Below, piece after piece: positions 25,242-32,821 of a stretch of 64,000 nucleotides of DNA. Source of the DNA: Streptomyces sp. HUAS YS2 (GTDB lineage Bacteria; Actinomycetota; Actinomycetes; Streptomycetales; Streptomycetaceae); NCBI RefSeq assembly GCF_033343995.1, contig NZ_CP137573.1, positions 4,931,001-4,995,000 of the forward strand. The letters run 5' to 3'. The first letter of the stretch is position 1, and each line of letters starts with the position of its first letter. The position numbers and the translations under genes are program-made. Under the pieces are notes generated by a model. The model was given only the letters and a program-made list of their open reading frames with translations. It did not search any database and was not told the origin of the DNA.

Positions 25242-26159
25242 ATGCGCGCTCAGTTCGTGCTCTCCGAGATCGGCGTCGGCCTCCGGCGCAACCTGACGAT
25301 GACCTTCGCCGTGATCGTCTCCGTAGCCCTCTCGCTCGCCCTGTTCGGCGGTGCGCTGCTCATGCGCGAGCAGGTCAGCACGATGAAGGACTACTGGTAC
25401 GACAAGGTCAACGTCTCCATCTTCCTCTGCAACAAGAGTGACGCGGCCACCACGCCGAAGTGCGCCAAGGGCGCCGTCACCGGTCAGCAGAAGGAGCAGA
25501 TCGAGGCCGATCTGAAGAAGATGGACCTCGTCGAGACGGTGCACAAGGAGTCCGCCGACGAGGCGTACAAGCACTACAAGGAGCAGTACGGCGACACGCC
25601 GATCGCCGCCACCATCACCCCGGACCAGATGCAGGAGTCCTTCCGGGTCAAGCTCAAGGACCCGGAGAAGTACAAGGTCGTCGCGACGGCCTTCGCCGGC
25701 CGCGACGGCGTGCAGTCCGTCCAGGACCAGCGGAACATCCTGCAGAACCTGTTCGACCTGATGAACGGCATGAACGTCGCCGCACTCGGCGTCATGGGCC
25801 TGATGCTCATCATCGCGCTCATGCTCATCGTCAACACGGTGCGCGTCTCGGCCTTCAGCCGCCGCCGAGAGACCGGCATCATGCGGCTGGTCGGCGCGTC
25901 CAGCTTCTACATCCAGATGCCGTTCATCATGGAGGCCGCCTTCGCCGGACTCCTCGGCGGCGCGGTGGCCTGCGTGATGCTGCTGGTCGGCCGGTACTTC
26001 CTGATCGACCACGGCCTCGCGCTCGCCGACAAGATGCAGCTGGTCAACTTCATCGGCTGGGACGCCGTGCTGGCCAAGCTGCCGCTGGTCATCGCCATCG
26101 GTCTGCTGATGCCCGCCATGGCCGCCTTCGTCGCCCTGCGCAAGTACCTCAAGGTGTGA
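25242..26159 (+). CDS. ftsX: cell division membrane protein FtsX
   Basis: The 305-aa partner of FtsE. An N-terminal cytosolic segment and membrane helix 1 (MTFAVIVSVALSLALFGGALL) are followed by an outer domain of about 120 residues (50-170) with two Cys (CNKSDAATTPKC). Three more membrane helices form the FtsX/MacB fold near residues 178-205, 228-253 and 275-297. The outer domain is where actinobacterial FtsX contacts NlpC/P60 hydrolases such as RipC; which partner applies here is inference. It ends at a strong hairpin terminator. Confidence 0.95.
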   Translation: MRAQFVLSEIGVGLRRNLTMTFAVIVSVALSLALFGGALLMREQVSTMKDYWYDKVNVSIFLCNKSDAATTPKCAKGAVTGQQKEQIEADLKKMDLVETVHKESADEAYKHYKEQYGDTPIAATITPDQMQESFRVKLKDPEKYKVVATAFAGRDGVQSVQDQRNILQNLFDLMNGMNVAALGVMGLMLIIALMLIVNTVRVSAFSRRRETGIMRLVGASSFYIQMPFIMEAAFAGLLGGAVACVMLLVGRYFLIDHGLALADKMQLVNFIGWDAVLAKLPLVIAIGLLMPAMAAFVALRKYLKV

Positions 26160-26179
26160 CGAGCACCGCGCGAACACCC

Positions 26180-26212
26180 GAGCGCCGTACGGCCAACAGC
26201 CGTACGGCGCTC
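26180..26212 (+). terminator. terminator after ftsEX
   Basis: A perfect 14-bp stem GAGCGCCGTACGGC with loop CAACA is followed by TTCGCTT. Confidence 0.85.
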
Positions 26213-26223
26213 TTCGCTTGTCC

Positions 26224-26229
26224 TAGAGT
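26224..26229 (+). promoter_or_regulatory. candidate -10 box (TAGAGT) for the S41 protease gene
   Basis: TAGAGT lies directly after the ftsEX terminator and 7 bp before the ATG, with no Shine-Dalgarno sequence. Confidence 0.4.
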
Positions 26230-26236
26230 GGGCGGC

Positions 26237-27418
26237 ATGTTGGGCCCCGGATCCTGTCGCAGGCCCCGTCGCCGCGGCGCCGGGGCCGCTCTGACGTTGG
26301 TCTTCGCCGGGGTGCTCGCCGCCGCCGTGGTCACCGACTCGCTGCCGCGCGAGAAGCCCGACGAGCCGCGTGCCCTGAGCGAGGCCGCCCGCCCCGCCGG
26401 GGCCACCGTCGACCGCCGGGCGCTCTCCGCGGCCGCCGCCGAGGCGATCGCCGACGGGAAGTCGGGGACGCAGGCCGCGGAGGAGTTCGTCAGCCGCAGC
26501 GGCGACCGCTGGGGCGCGGTGTACGACCGGCGGGAGTACGAGGAGTTCGAGCAGGCCCTCGACGGTACGTACACCGGTGTCGGCCTCTCCGCCCGCCGCA
26601 CCGCCGACGGGCGCGTCGAGGTGGCCCGGGTACGGGCCGAGGGCCCCGCCGGGCGCGCCGGGCTCCAGGCCGGCGACCGGCTGCGCAGCATCGACGGCCG
26701 GCCGGTGGACGGGCTCTCCGTCTCCGAGGTCGTGTCCCTGCTGCGCGGCGACGGCGTCTCCGGTTCGGCCGTCGCCCTCGGCGTGGAGCGCGGCCGGGCG
26801 GTCTGGACGGCGACGCTGTACCGGGTCCGGCTCGCGACCGAGCCGGTCACCGTCCAGCGGCTCGACGACGGCGCGGTGCTGATCCGCGTCGCCGCCTTCA
26901 CCAAGGGTGCGGGCGAGCGGGTCCGGGAGGCCGTACGGGCCGCCCCGGCCGGTGCCGGCGTCCTGCTCGACCTGCGCGGCAACTCCGGCGGCCTGGTCTC
27001 CGAGGCCGCGGTGGCCGCCTCCGCCTTCCTCGACGGCGGCCTGGTCGCCACGTACGACGTGGAAGGCGAACAGCGTGCGGTCTACGCGGAGAGCGGCGGC
27101 GACACCCACAGACCCGTGGTCGCGCTGATCGACGGCGGCACGATGAGCGCGGCCGAGCTGCTGACCGGCGCCCTCCAGGACCGCGGCCGGGCCGTCACGG
27201 TCGGTTCCCGCACCTTCGGCAAGGGCTCCGTGCAGATGCCCAGCGCCCTCCCCGGCGGCTCGGTCGCCGAGCTCACCGTCGGTCACTACCGCACTCCCGC
27301 CGGACACGGCGTGGACGGCCGGGGCATCGTCCCGGACCTGACCGTCGGGGACGGAGCGGGCGAACCGGCGGAGAAGCGGGCCCGGACGGTATTGAGTGGC
27401 CTCAGGGGTGGGTCGTAG
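26237..27418 (+). CDS. S41-family carboxyl-terminal processing protease
   Basis: A 393-aa CtpA-like serine protease. There is an N-terminal membrane anchor or signal (ALTLVFAGVLAAAVV), then a helical region. A PDZ domain spans about 110-190 (GVGLSARR, GRAGLQAGDRLRSIDG). The S41 catalytic domain has the nucleophile Ser304 in GGTMSAAE and the general base Lys329 in FGKGS; the 25-residue spacing matches the family. It acts outside the membrane, trimming exported proteins. It lies between ftsX and smpB, an order conserved in Streptomyces. No substrate can be named. A TAGAGT box 7 bp upstream suggests a leaderless mRNA. Confidence 0.92.
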   Translation: MLGPGSCRRPRRRGAGAALTLVFAGVLAAAVVTDSLPREKPDEPRALSEAARPAGATVDRRALSAAAAEAIADGKSGTQAAEEFVSRSGDRWGAVYDRREYEEFEQALDGTYTGVGLSARRTADGRVEVARVRAEGPAGRAGLQAGDRLRSIDGRPVDGLSVSEVVSLLRGDGVSGSAVALGVERGRAVWTATLYRVRLATEPVTVQRLDDGAVLIRVAAFTKGAGERVREAVRAAPAGAGVLLDLRGNSGGLVSEAAVAASAFLDGGLVATYDVEGEQRAVYAESGGDTHRPVVALIDGGTMSAAELLTGALQDRGRAVTVGSRTFGKGSVQMPSALPGGSVAELTVGHYRTPAGHGVDGRGIVPDLTVGDGAGEPAEKRARTVLSGLRGGS

Positions 27419-27436
27419 TGCGAAAATGACTGCACT

Positions 27437-27976
27437 ATGGCAAAGGGACTCGTGAACGTGCAGGGCACCCCTGCAAAGAAGAAGACCCCCGAGAAGGGGC
27501 CGGAGCGCAAGCTCATCGCGCAGAACAAGAAGGCGCGCCACGACTACCACATCCTCGACACGTACGAGTGCGGTGTGGTCCTCATGGGCACCGAGGTGAA
27601 GTCGCTGCGGATGGGCCGGGCCTCCCTGGTGGACGGCTTCGTCCAGATCGACGGCCACGAGGCGTGGCTGCACAACATCCACGTGCCCGAGTACATGCAG
27701 GGCAGCTGGACCAACCACCACGCGAAGCGGAAGCGCAAGCTGCTGCTGCACCGCGCGGAGATCGACAAGCTGGAGTCGAAGTCCCAGGAGACGGGTCACA
27801 CGATCGTGCCCCTCGCGCTGTACTTCCTGAACGGCCGCGTGAAGTGCGAGATCGCGCTGGCCAAGGGAAAGAAGGAGTACGACAAGCGGCAGACCCTGCG
27901 GGAGAAGCAGGACACCCGCGAGACGAACCGCGCGATCGCGGCGGCGAAGCGGCGCCAGCGGGCGGCCCAGGCCTGA
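27437..27976 (+). CDS. smpB: tmRNA-binding protein SmpB
   Basis: Binds the tRNA-like part of tmRNA and takes it to stalled ribosomes. The 179-aa protein has the SmpB core (IAQNKKARHDY, GTEVKSLRMGRASL, EAWLHNIHVPEY) and the basic C-terminal tail (REKQDTRETNRAI) that reads the empty mRNA channel. Residues 1-15 before KGPERKLIAQNKK are a short extra N-terminal stretch. The tmRNA gene follows 171 bp downstream. The gene begins 18 bp after the protease gene, so it may be in the same transcript; its ribosome-binding site is weak. Confidence 0.97.
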   Translation: MAKGLVNVQGTPAKKKTPEKGPERKLIAQNKKARHDYHILDTYECGVVLMGTEVKSLRMGRASLVDGFVQIDGHEAWLHNIHVPEYMQGSWTNHHAKRKRKLLLHRAEIDKLESKSQETGHTIVPLALYFLNGRVKCEIALAKGKKEYDKRQTLREKQDTRETNRAIAAAKRRQRAAQA

Positions 27977-28055
27977 GCCGCGACGCCTGAGCCACGGCCC
28001 GAGCCACGGCCCGAGCCGCGACGCCGGACGACGACGCCGGACGACGGCGCCTGAG
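27970..28055. repeat. short imperfect tandem repeats after smpB
   Basis: Beginning at the smpB stop, CCTGAGCC/CCCGAGCC motifs recur. GAGCCGCGACGC occurs at 27975 and 28013, and GACGCCGGACGAC occurs twice. The pattern resembles the repeat after the LysR gene at 32599. Confidence 0.6.
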
Positions 28056-28147
28056 CTGCGGCGTTAATACGCTGGCAACCGTGCCCGCCCGTCACGTACC
28101 ATGGGCCCTGCACCTCACAGCGGGTGCGACCTTTGAAAAATCAACAT

Positions 28148-28514
28148 GGGGATGATCGGTTTCGACAGCGGATGTCGAAGCAGGGGAAGCGTGTCGAGGA
28201 AGCGGCAATGATCTCGTAAACCATATGTCGCAACCAATAATCGCCAACACCAAGCGCGATTCCTTCGCCCTCGCTGCCTAAGTAGCGACTTGCGAAGTGT
28301 CAGCCCGGGGGTGATCCCGACCCGGATCCTGGCATCATCAAGGGATCTAAACTCACCGACCCGGTCACGGGGCCGGTGAGGAAATCAAACAGTGACTGAG
28401 CCCGTTCCGGACTTGTCTGGGTGATCCGGAGGGCTGAGAAACTCGTACCAGACTGCACACGGAGAAGCCCTGGTTCCGCACCGTTGGACGCGGGTTCGAT
28501 TCCCGCCATCTCCA
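28148..28514 (+). ncRNA. ssrA: transfer-messenger RNA (tmRNA)
   Basis: Rescues stalled ribosomes with SmpB. The 5' end GGGGATGATCGGTTTCGACA and the 3' end GGTTCGATTCCCGCCATCTCC with discriminator A form the tRNA-like acceptor. GGGGATG pairs with CATCTCC with one G-U pair. The CCA is not encoded. The tag reading frame after AATAATC gives ANTKRDSFALAA and then TAA (about 28243-28281), ending in the usual ALAA degradation signal. The 3' side is a T-arm without anticodon arm, as expected. A terminator follows at 28533. Confidence 0.96.
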
Positions 28515-28532
28515 CTCATCCCATGTGGGCAC

Positions 28533-28562
28533 AGGCCCGGTGGTCTCACGACCGCCGGGCCT
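28533..28562 (+). terminator. tmRNA terminator
   Basis: AGGCCCGGTGGTC pairs with GACCGCCGGGCCT (one G-T wobble) across a TCAC loop; TTTG follows. Confidence 0.8.
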
Positions 28563-28664
28563 TTGTCATGCCGGTTCGCCAGTTTGTTTGATCATGTGTA
28601 CAACCCTGGCGCCGCCCGGCGGGTCACACCAGATGATCATCAATGATTGCCTGGGGAGAAGTCC

Positions 28665-30278
28665 TTGAAGAGGTTCACCTCGGCGGCGCTCGTCGCCGCC
28701 ACCGCCGTTCTCGGCACCCTGCTCGCACCCGGTACCGCGCAGGCCGCGGACCCGGTCGGCGGCATAAACATCTCTGCTGGCGCCGAGGGCATCGAGATCA
28801 TGTCCGTGGGCGCCATGCCGGCCTTCGTGGCCCACATCCGCAAGAAGGACAGCGAGACCCGGGTACAGACCGTCACGGAATTCACGTACAGCAACGACTG
28901 CAGCACCTCCTGCATGGAGGACTGGTACCGGTCCGGCCCGTTGAGCCTCGCCGACCTCGGCCTCTACACCGTGGACATCGAGTACAAGGGCACCGAGGGC
29001 GAGACGATCCTGCGCAAGGACGTGGCGGAACTCGACTACCGCGCGCTCGCCCGATTCCAGAACACCACCGTGCCCAAGGCGGTCAACCTCGACAGCCTGA
29101 GCACCACCGTCTCCTCCGACCTGGTCGCCCTCGACCCTCGCGACGGGAAGACCACCCCGCTCGCCGGCAAGCAGGTGACCGTCGCTTTCGGCAGCCAGTC
29201 CAGGACGGTCTCGACCGACGCCGCCGGGCATCTCATCGCGCCGGTGGACTACGCGGGTACGGAGAGCTCGAACTCGGTCCGGATCAGCCTCAAGCACGTC
29301 TCCACCGCCAACGGCACGGGCTCGGTCACCGTGGCCCCCACGGTCGAGCGCCAGCAGGTGAAGATCGTTCTGGACGAGGACTCCCGCTCGGTGACCGCCC
29401 CCTACGGCACCTACGTCACCATCCGCGGTGGCATCACGCGTACGGCCAAGGACGGCACGCAGAGGCCGGTCGCCTCGCCGATGAGGATCACGATCCCCAA
29501 CACCTACCTGCCCGAGTTCACGAGCGACGCGGCGGGCCGGTTCAGCAAGGCCGCGCGGGTCCTGAAGTCCTCGACATGGAAGGCCAGCGCCGGCTACCAG
29601 CAGCCGTGGCTCGACTACAACACAGCCGCCGACATCACGGCCACGGTGACGGCGGGAACCGCCTTCACGAACGAGGGCATCGGCATCGACAAGTACCGCA
29701 AGGTGTGGGCGGAGGGGATACTCGTCCAGCGCGCCACATCGGCCGCCCCGGGCCCCGCCACCGTCGAGCTCCAGTACTCGGCCGACGGCCGCACCGCCTG
29801 GTCCACCCGCAAAACCGTGGACACCGTCATCGGCAAGTGGTTCAACCTGCCCACGCTGGAGAACGCGCCCGTCGACGGCTACTGGCGACTGCGGTACGCG
29901 GGCAAGGCCGACCTCGCCGGGTCGACCTCCACGCGCATTCGCCTGACCAAGACCGTGACCACGGTCGCGGAGTTCAACGCGAACCCCGAGCCGGTCCTCA
30001 AGGGCCAGTACCTCACCCTCACCGGCAAGCTCAAGCAGCGCGCCGCGTCCTCCACGACCTGGCAGCCGTACGGGGCGCAGACCGTGCGCTTCTACTTCAA
30101 GCCCGCCGGCAGCACCGCCTACGGCTACATGGGCTCGACCACGACCGCCGCCGACGGCGGCTTCAGCAGGAAGTTCACCGCCAAGACGGACGGCACCTGG
30201 CAGGCCCAGTTCTACGACAACGGCACCACGCACTTCGCGAGCCGGAGCCGCGAGGACGTCGTCGACGTCACCGGCTGA
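28665..30278 (+). CDS. secreted protein of unknown function with repeated beta domains
   Basis: A 537-aa exported protein. The TTG at 28665 follows GGGGAGAA by a few bases and starts a classical signal peptide (LKRFTSAALVAATAVLGTLLAPGTAQA, cleaved before ADPVG). The mature protein has no membrane segment. It shows several Ig-like/beta-sandwich stretches: residues near 150-230 contain VTVAFGSQSRTVSTDAAG, and later parts contain STRKTVDTVIG and SGYWRLRYAG-like motifs (here DGYWRLRYAG) also seen in large Streptomyces secreted proteins. Two Cys in SNDCSTSCMED may bond. I do not recognise an enzyme. It is probably an extracellular structural or binding protein. It is convergent with the MFS gene with only 22 bp between them. 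Confidence 0.75.
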   Translation: MKRFTSAALVAATAVLGTLLAPGTAQAADPVGGINISAGAEGIEIMSVGAMPAFVAHIRKKDSETRVQTVTEFTYSNDCSTSCMEDWYRSGPLSLADLGLYTVDIEYKGTEGETILRKDVAELDYRALARFQNTTVPKAVNLDSLSTTVSSDLVALDPRDGKTTPLAGKQVTVAFGSQSRTVSTDAAGHLIAPVDYAGTESSNSVRISLKHVSTANGTGSVTVAPTVERQQVKIVLDEDSRSVTAPYGTYVTIRGGITRTAKDGTQRPVASPMRITIPNTYLPEFTSDAAGRFSKAARVLKSSTWKASAGYQQPWLDYNTAADITATVTAGTAFTNEGIGIDKYRKVWAEGILVQRATSAAPGPATVELQYSADGRTAWSTRKTVDTVIGKWFNLPTLENAPVDGYWRLRYAGKADLAGSTSTRIRLTKTVTTVAEFNANPEPVLKGQYLTLTGKLKQRAASSTTWQPYGAQTVRFYFKPAGSTAYGYMGSTTTAADGGFSRKFTAKTDGTWQAQFYDNGTTHFASRSREDVVDVTG

Positions 30279-30300
30279 CGACGGCGAGGAGGTCCGGCCG

Positions 30301-31551
30301 CTACGGCAGCCGGGCCTTCGCCGTGCGCGTGGCGGTGCCCGCGAGGAGCAGGGCGATTCCCGCCGCCGTCGCCGGGATGGCGAAGCCGTACACCGCTCCC
30401 ACGTGATCGGCCGTCCAGCCGCCCGTCGCCGAGCCCAGCGCGATCCCGCCGAGCAGCGCGGTCACCGCGAGCGTCATGCCCTCGTTGAGCTGGGACGGCG
30501 GGGTCAGCCGCTGGACCTGGGACATGCCCGTCACCATCGTCGGCGCCGTCGCCATGCCGGCCAGCAGCAGCGCTCCGGCCAGCGCGAGCAGCGATCCGGT
30601 CGCGGCGGCGAGCAGCGGAAGCGTCATCAGGGCCGTCATCGCGGCCAGGCAGGCGGGCAGCCCCGCCGAGCGGCGGACCCGGCCGTACGCGAGTCCCGCC
30701 GCGCACGACCCGGCCGCCTGGAGCCCCAGGACCGGGCCGGCCACCGGTCCGTCCACGTGGGCCAGCGTCACCACCTCCATCGAGCCGAACACCGCGCCGG
30801 TCGCCAGGAAGACGCCGAGCAGCCGCGCCATGCCCGGCGCGCGCAGCGGAGAGCCCGCCGAGGTGCGCGGAGCCACCGGGGGCTCCGTCGAGCGCTGCGC
30901 GGCGAAGACCAGCACCCCGCCGAGGAACAGCGCCGCGGCCACCAGCGTGCCCGCCTCGGGGAAGAGCGCTGAGCAGAGGAAGGCCGCGAGCACCGGCCCG
31001 AGCATGAAGCACAGCTCGTCCGCGGCCTGCTCGAAGGCGTTCGCGGTGTGCCGGGCGGCCGGGTCGTCCCGGTGGAGGTGCGCCCAGCGGGCCCGTGACA
31101 TCCCGCCGGTGTTGGGGGCGGTCGCGGTCGCCACGGCGCAGACGAACAGCGTCCAGGCCGGTGCCCCCGCTCGTACGCACAGCAGCATCGACAGGGTGCC
31201 CAGGACGGACAGGACGGTGGCGGGGACGGCCACCCGGGCCTGCCCGTACCGGTCGACGAGCCGCGCCGTCCACGGCGCCACGACCGCCGTCGCGGCCAGT
31301 CCGGTCGCGGTGACCGAGCCGGCCAGCGCGTACGAGTCGTACCGGCCGGCGATCATGATCACGGCGGAGACGCCGAACATGCCCATCGGCAGCCGCGCCA
31401 CCAGGTTGCCCGCCGTGAACGCCTTCGCGCCCGGGACGGCGAACAGCCGCGCGTACGGGTTGGTGCTCCGGCGGGGCGGCACGGCGGCCTCGCGGTAGCG
31501 GGGGGCGAGGGCGGGGCCGTGCGGGGTCAGGGTGAGGGTCGTCTGCGGCAT
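30301..31551 (-). CDS. MFS transporter (efflux type)
   Basis: A 416-aa protein with about twelve hydrophobic segments. The loop between segments 2 and 3 has VDRYGQARV, in the place of the MFS signature DRxGRR. Residues 160-175 (WAHLHRDDPAARHTAN) make the central loop. Small-molecule efflux is the most common role of such Streptomyces proteins; substrate unknown. It is divergent from a LysR gene across 82 bp, and the inverted repeat AATCG-N4-CGATT lies between them, so LysR control is likely. Confidence 0.85.
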   Translation of the reverse strand: MPQTTLTLTPHGPALAPRYREAAVPPRRSTNPYARLFAVPGAKAFTAGNLVARLPMGMFGVSAVIMIAGRYDSYALAGSVTATGLAATAVVAPWTARLVDRYGQARVAVPATVLSVLGTLSMLLCVRAGAPAWTLFVCAVATATAPNTGGMSRARWAHLHRDDPAARHTANAFEQAADELCFMLGPVLAAFLCSALFPEAGTLVAAALFLGGVLVFAAQRSTEPPVAPRTSAGSPLRAPGMARLLGVFLATGAVFGSMEVVTLAHVDGPVAGPVLGLQAAGSCAAGLAYGRVRRSAGLPACLAAMTALMTLPLLAAATGSLLALAGALLLAGMATAPTMVTGMSQVQRLTPPSQLNEGMTLAVTALLGGIALGSATGGWTADHVGAVYGFAIPATAAGIALLLAGTATRTAKARLP

Positions 31552-31593
31552 GGATCAAGGTTCGCGGCGGGGCCCCGCGCGGGTCCAACACCT

Positions 31594-31607
31594 AATCGAT
31601 CGCGATT
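31594..31607. promoter_or_regulatory. candidate LysR-type operator
   Basis: AATCG-ATCG-CGATT, a perfect 5-bp inverted repeat with a 4-bp spacer, lies in the 82-bp divergent interval between the MFS and LysR genes. T-N11-A type boxes at such positions are typical for LysR proteins. Confidence 0.55.
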
Positions 31608-31633
31608 CACGCACTCCTGTTGTTGAATGCCGC

Positions 31634-32599
31634 GTGGCCTCCTCCTCCGACCTCGACCCGCGACTGCTCCGCGCCTTCACCGCCGTCGCCGACGAACTGC
31701 ACTTCACCCGCGCCGCCGCCCGGCTGTACGTGGCCCAGCAGGCCCTCAGTCGGGACATCCGGCGCCTGGAGCGGGAGTTGGGGGCCGAGCTGTTCGTCCG
31801 TACCACCCGTCAGGTCTCCCTCACCCCCGACGGCGAGCGGCTGCTGCCGCACGCCCGGCGGGTCCTCGCCGCGCACGACGCGCTCGCCGACGCCTTCCGG
31901 GCCGACGCCCGGCCGCTGCTCGTCGACCTCAACAGCCCGGGTCTGGCCACCGCCGCGGTCCTCGCCCGGGCCCGCGAACGCGCCCCGGAACAGGAGCTGA
32001 TGGCCCGCTACGAGAGCGGACTGACCTGGGCCGCCGGGGAGATCCTGGCCGGCCGGCTGGACGTCTCCTTCGGCCGGTACGGCGGGCTCGGCGCGGCGGT
32101 GCGGGCGCGGCTCGGCGCGCAGTTCGTCCGGTACGAGCCGATGGCCGTGATCTTGCCCGAGGACCATCCGCTCGCCGGCCTGGCGGAGGTCCCCCTCGAC
32201 GCGCTCGCCGGGGAGCGCATCTACGCGGGCGCCGGCAACGACCGCACGTCCGAGTGGACGGATCTGGCGGCCCGGCTGTTCGCCGGGCGCGGGATCGACA
32301 TCGCCCCGCCCGCGCCGCTCGCGGTCGGCAAGGAGGAGTTCCGCCGCCTGATGGCCAAGAACCGCACCCCGGTGCTCGCCGTCGTCGACTTCCCGCCGAT
32401 GCCGGGCAGCGTGCTGCGGCCGCTGACCGATCCCGTGCCGCTCTCGCCGGTGTGGATGGTGTGGCGCGACGGGCTGCGGCACCCGGGCCTGGACGCCCTG
32501 CGCGCGGCGGCCGCGGAGATCGGGGCCAGGGAGGGCTGGCTGGACCGGCCGCCCGGCTCCTGGCTTCCGGAGGGCGAGCCCGGGCTGCCCGCATCCTGA
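31634..32599 (+). CDS. LysR-family transcriptional regulator
   Basis: A 321-aa protein. The N-terminal winged helix-turn-helix spans residues 6-65 (LLRAFTAVADELHFTRAAARL, then YVAQQALSRDIRRLERELG). The periplasmic-binding-protein-like effector domain begins near residue 90. The start GTG at 31634 is placed by the family's N-terminus. It probably regulates the divergent MFS gene and itself. Its 3' end is peculiar: the last codons and stop lie in the first of four 21-22-bp tandem repeats that run on downstream. The effector is unknown. Confidence 0.9.
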   Translation: MASSSDLDPRLLRAFTAVADELHFTRAAARLYVAQQALSRDIRRLERELGAELFVRTTRQVSLTPDGERLLPHARRVLAAHDALADAFRADARPLLVDLNSPGLATAAVLARARERAPEQELMARYESGLTWAAGEILAGRLDVSFGRYGGLGAAVRARLGAQFVRYEPMAVILPEDHPLAGLAEVPLDALAGERIYAGAGNDRTSEWTDLAARLFAGRGIDIAPPAPLAVGKEEFRRLMAKNRTPVLAVVDFPPMPGSVLRPLTDPVPLSPVWMVWRDGLRHPGLDALRAAAAEIGAREGWLDRPPGSWLPEGEPGLPAS

Positions 32600-32664
32600 G
32601 CCGGGCTGCCCGCACCCTGAGCCGGGCCCGCCCGCACCCTGAGTCAGGCCCGCCCGCACCCTGA
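32578..32664. repeat. four tandem 21-22-bp repeats across the LysR stop codon
   Basis: Units at 32578-32599, 32600-32620, 32621-32642 and 32643-32664 each end CCCGCAYCCTGA. The first contains the true stop codon, so the gene's 3' end has been multiplied. Confidence 0.9.
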
Positions 32665-32728
32665 GCCCGGCGTCTCACACGGCCCGGCCGGTTCGCGTGA
32701 GAGCAAGGTTCCGTACCCGTCACTTCGC

Positions 32729-32744
32729 GGCACCGGCCTGAAAC
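32729..32744 (+). promoter_or_regulatory. GlnR-like half site upstream of narK
   Basis: GGCAC-N6-GAAAC matches the known GlnR layout gTnAC-N6-GaAAC, with a perfect b-half and one mismatch in the a-half. It lies 78 bp before narK, a nitrogen gene. Only one half-site pair is seen. Confidence 0.4.
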
Positions 32745-32774
32745 GAGCCCTCCGTACCTTCTGGAGTGCGAGAG

Positions 32775-32790
32775 GTCCAGAGCTCTGGAC
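32775..32790. promoter_or_regulatory. perfect 16-bp palindrome upstream of narK
   Basis: GTCCAGAGCTCTGGAC is a perfect dyad, centred 39 bp before the narK ATG. A strong operator candidate for NnaR, encoded by the next gene, or another dimeric regulator. Confidence 0.65.
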
Positions 32791-32821
32791 GCTCTGGGAC
32801 CCGACACCGTGGAGGTGCGAG

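Noticed and set aside
28647..28664. TTG at 28647 as start of the secreted protein
   Set aside because: The ribosome-binding site GGGGAG lies inside this stretch, so TTG at 28665 is the better start.
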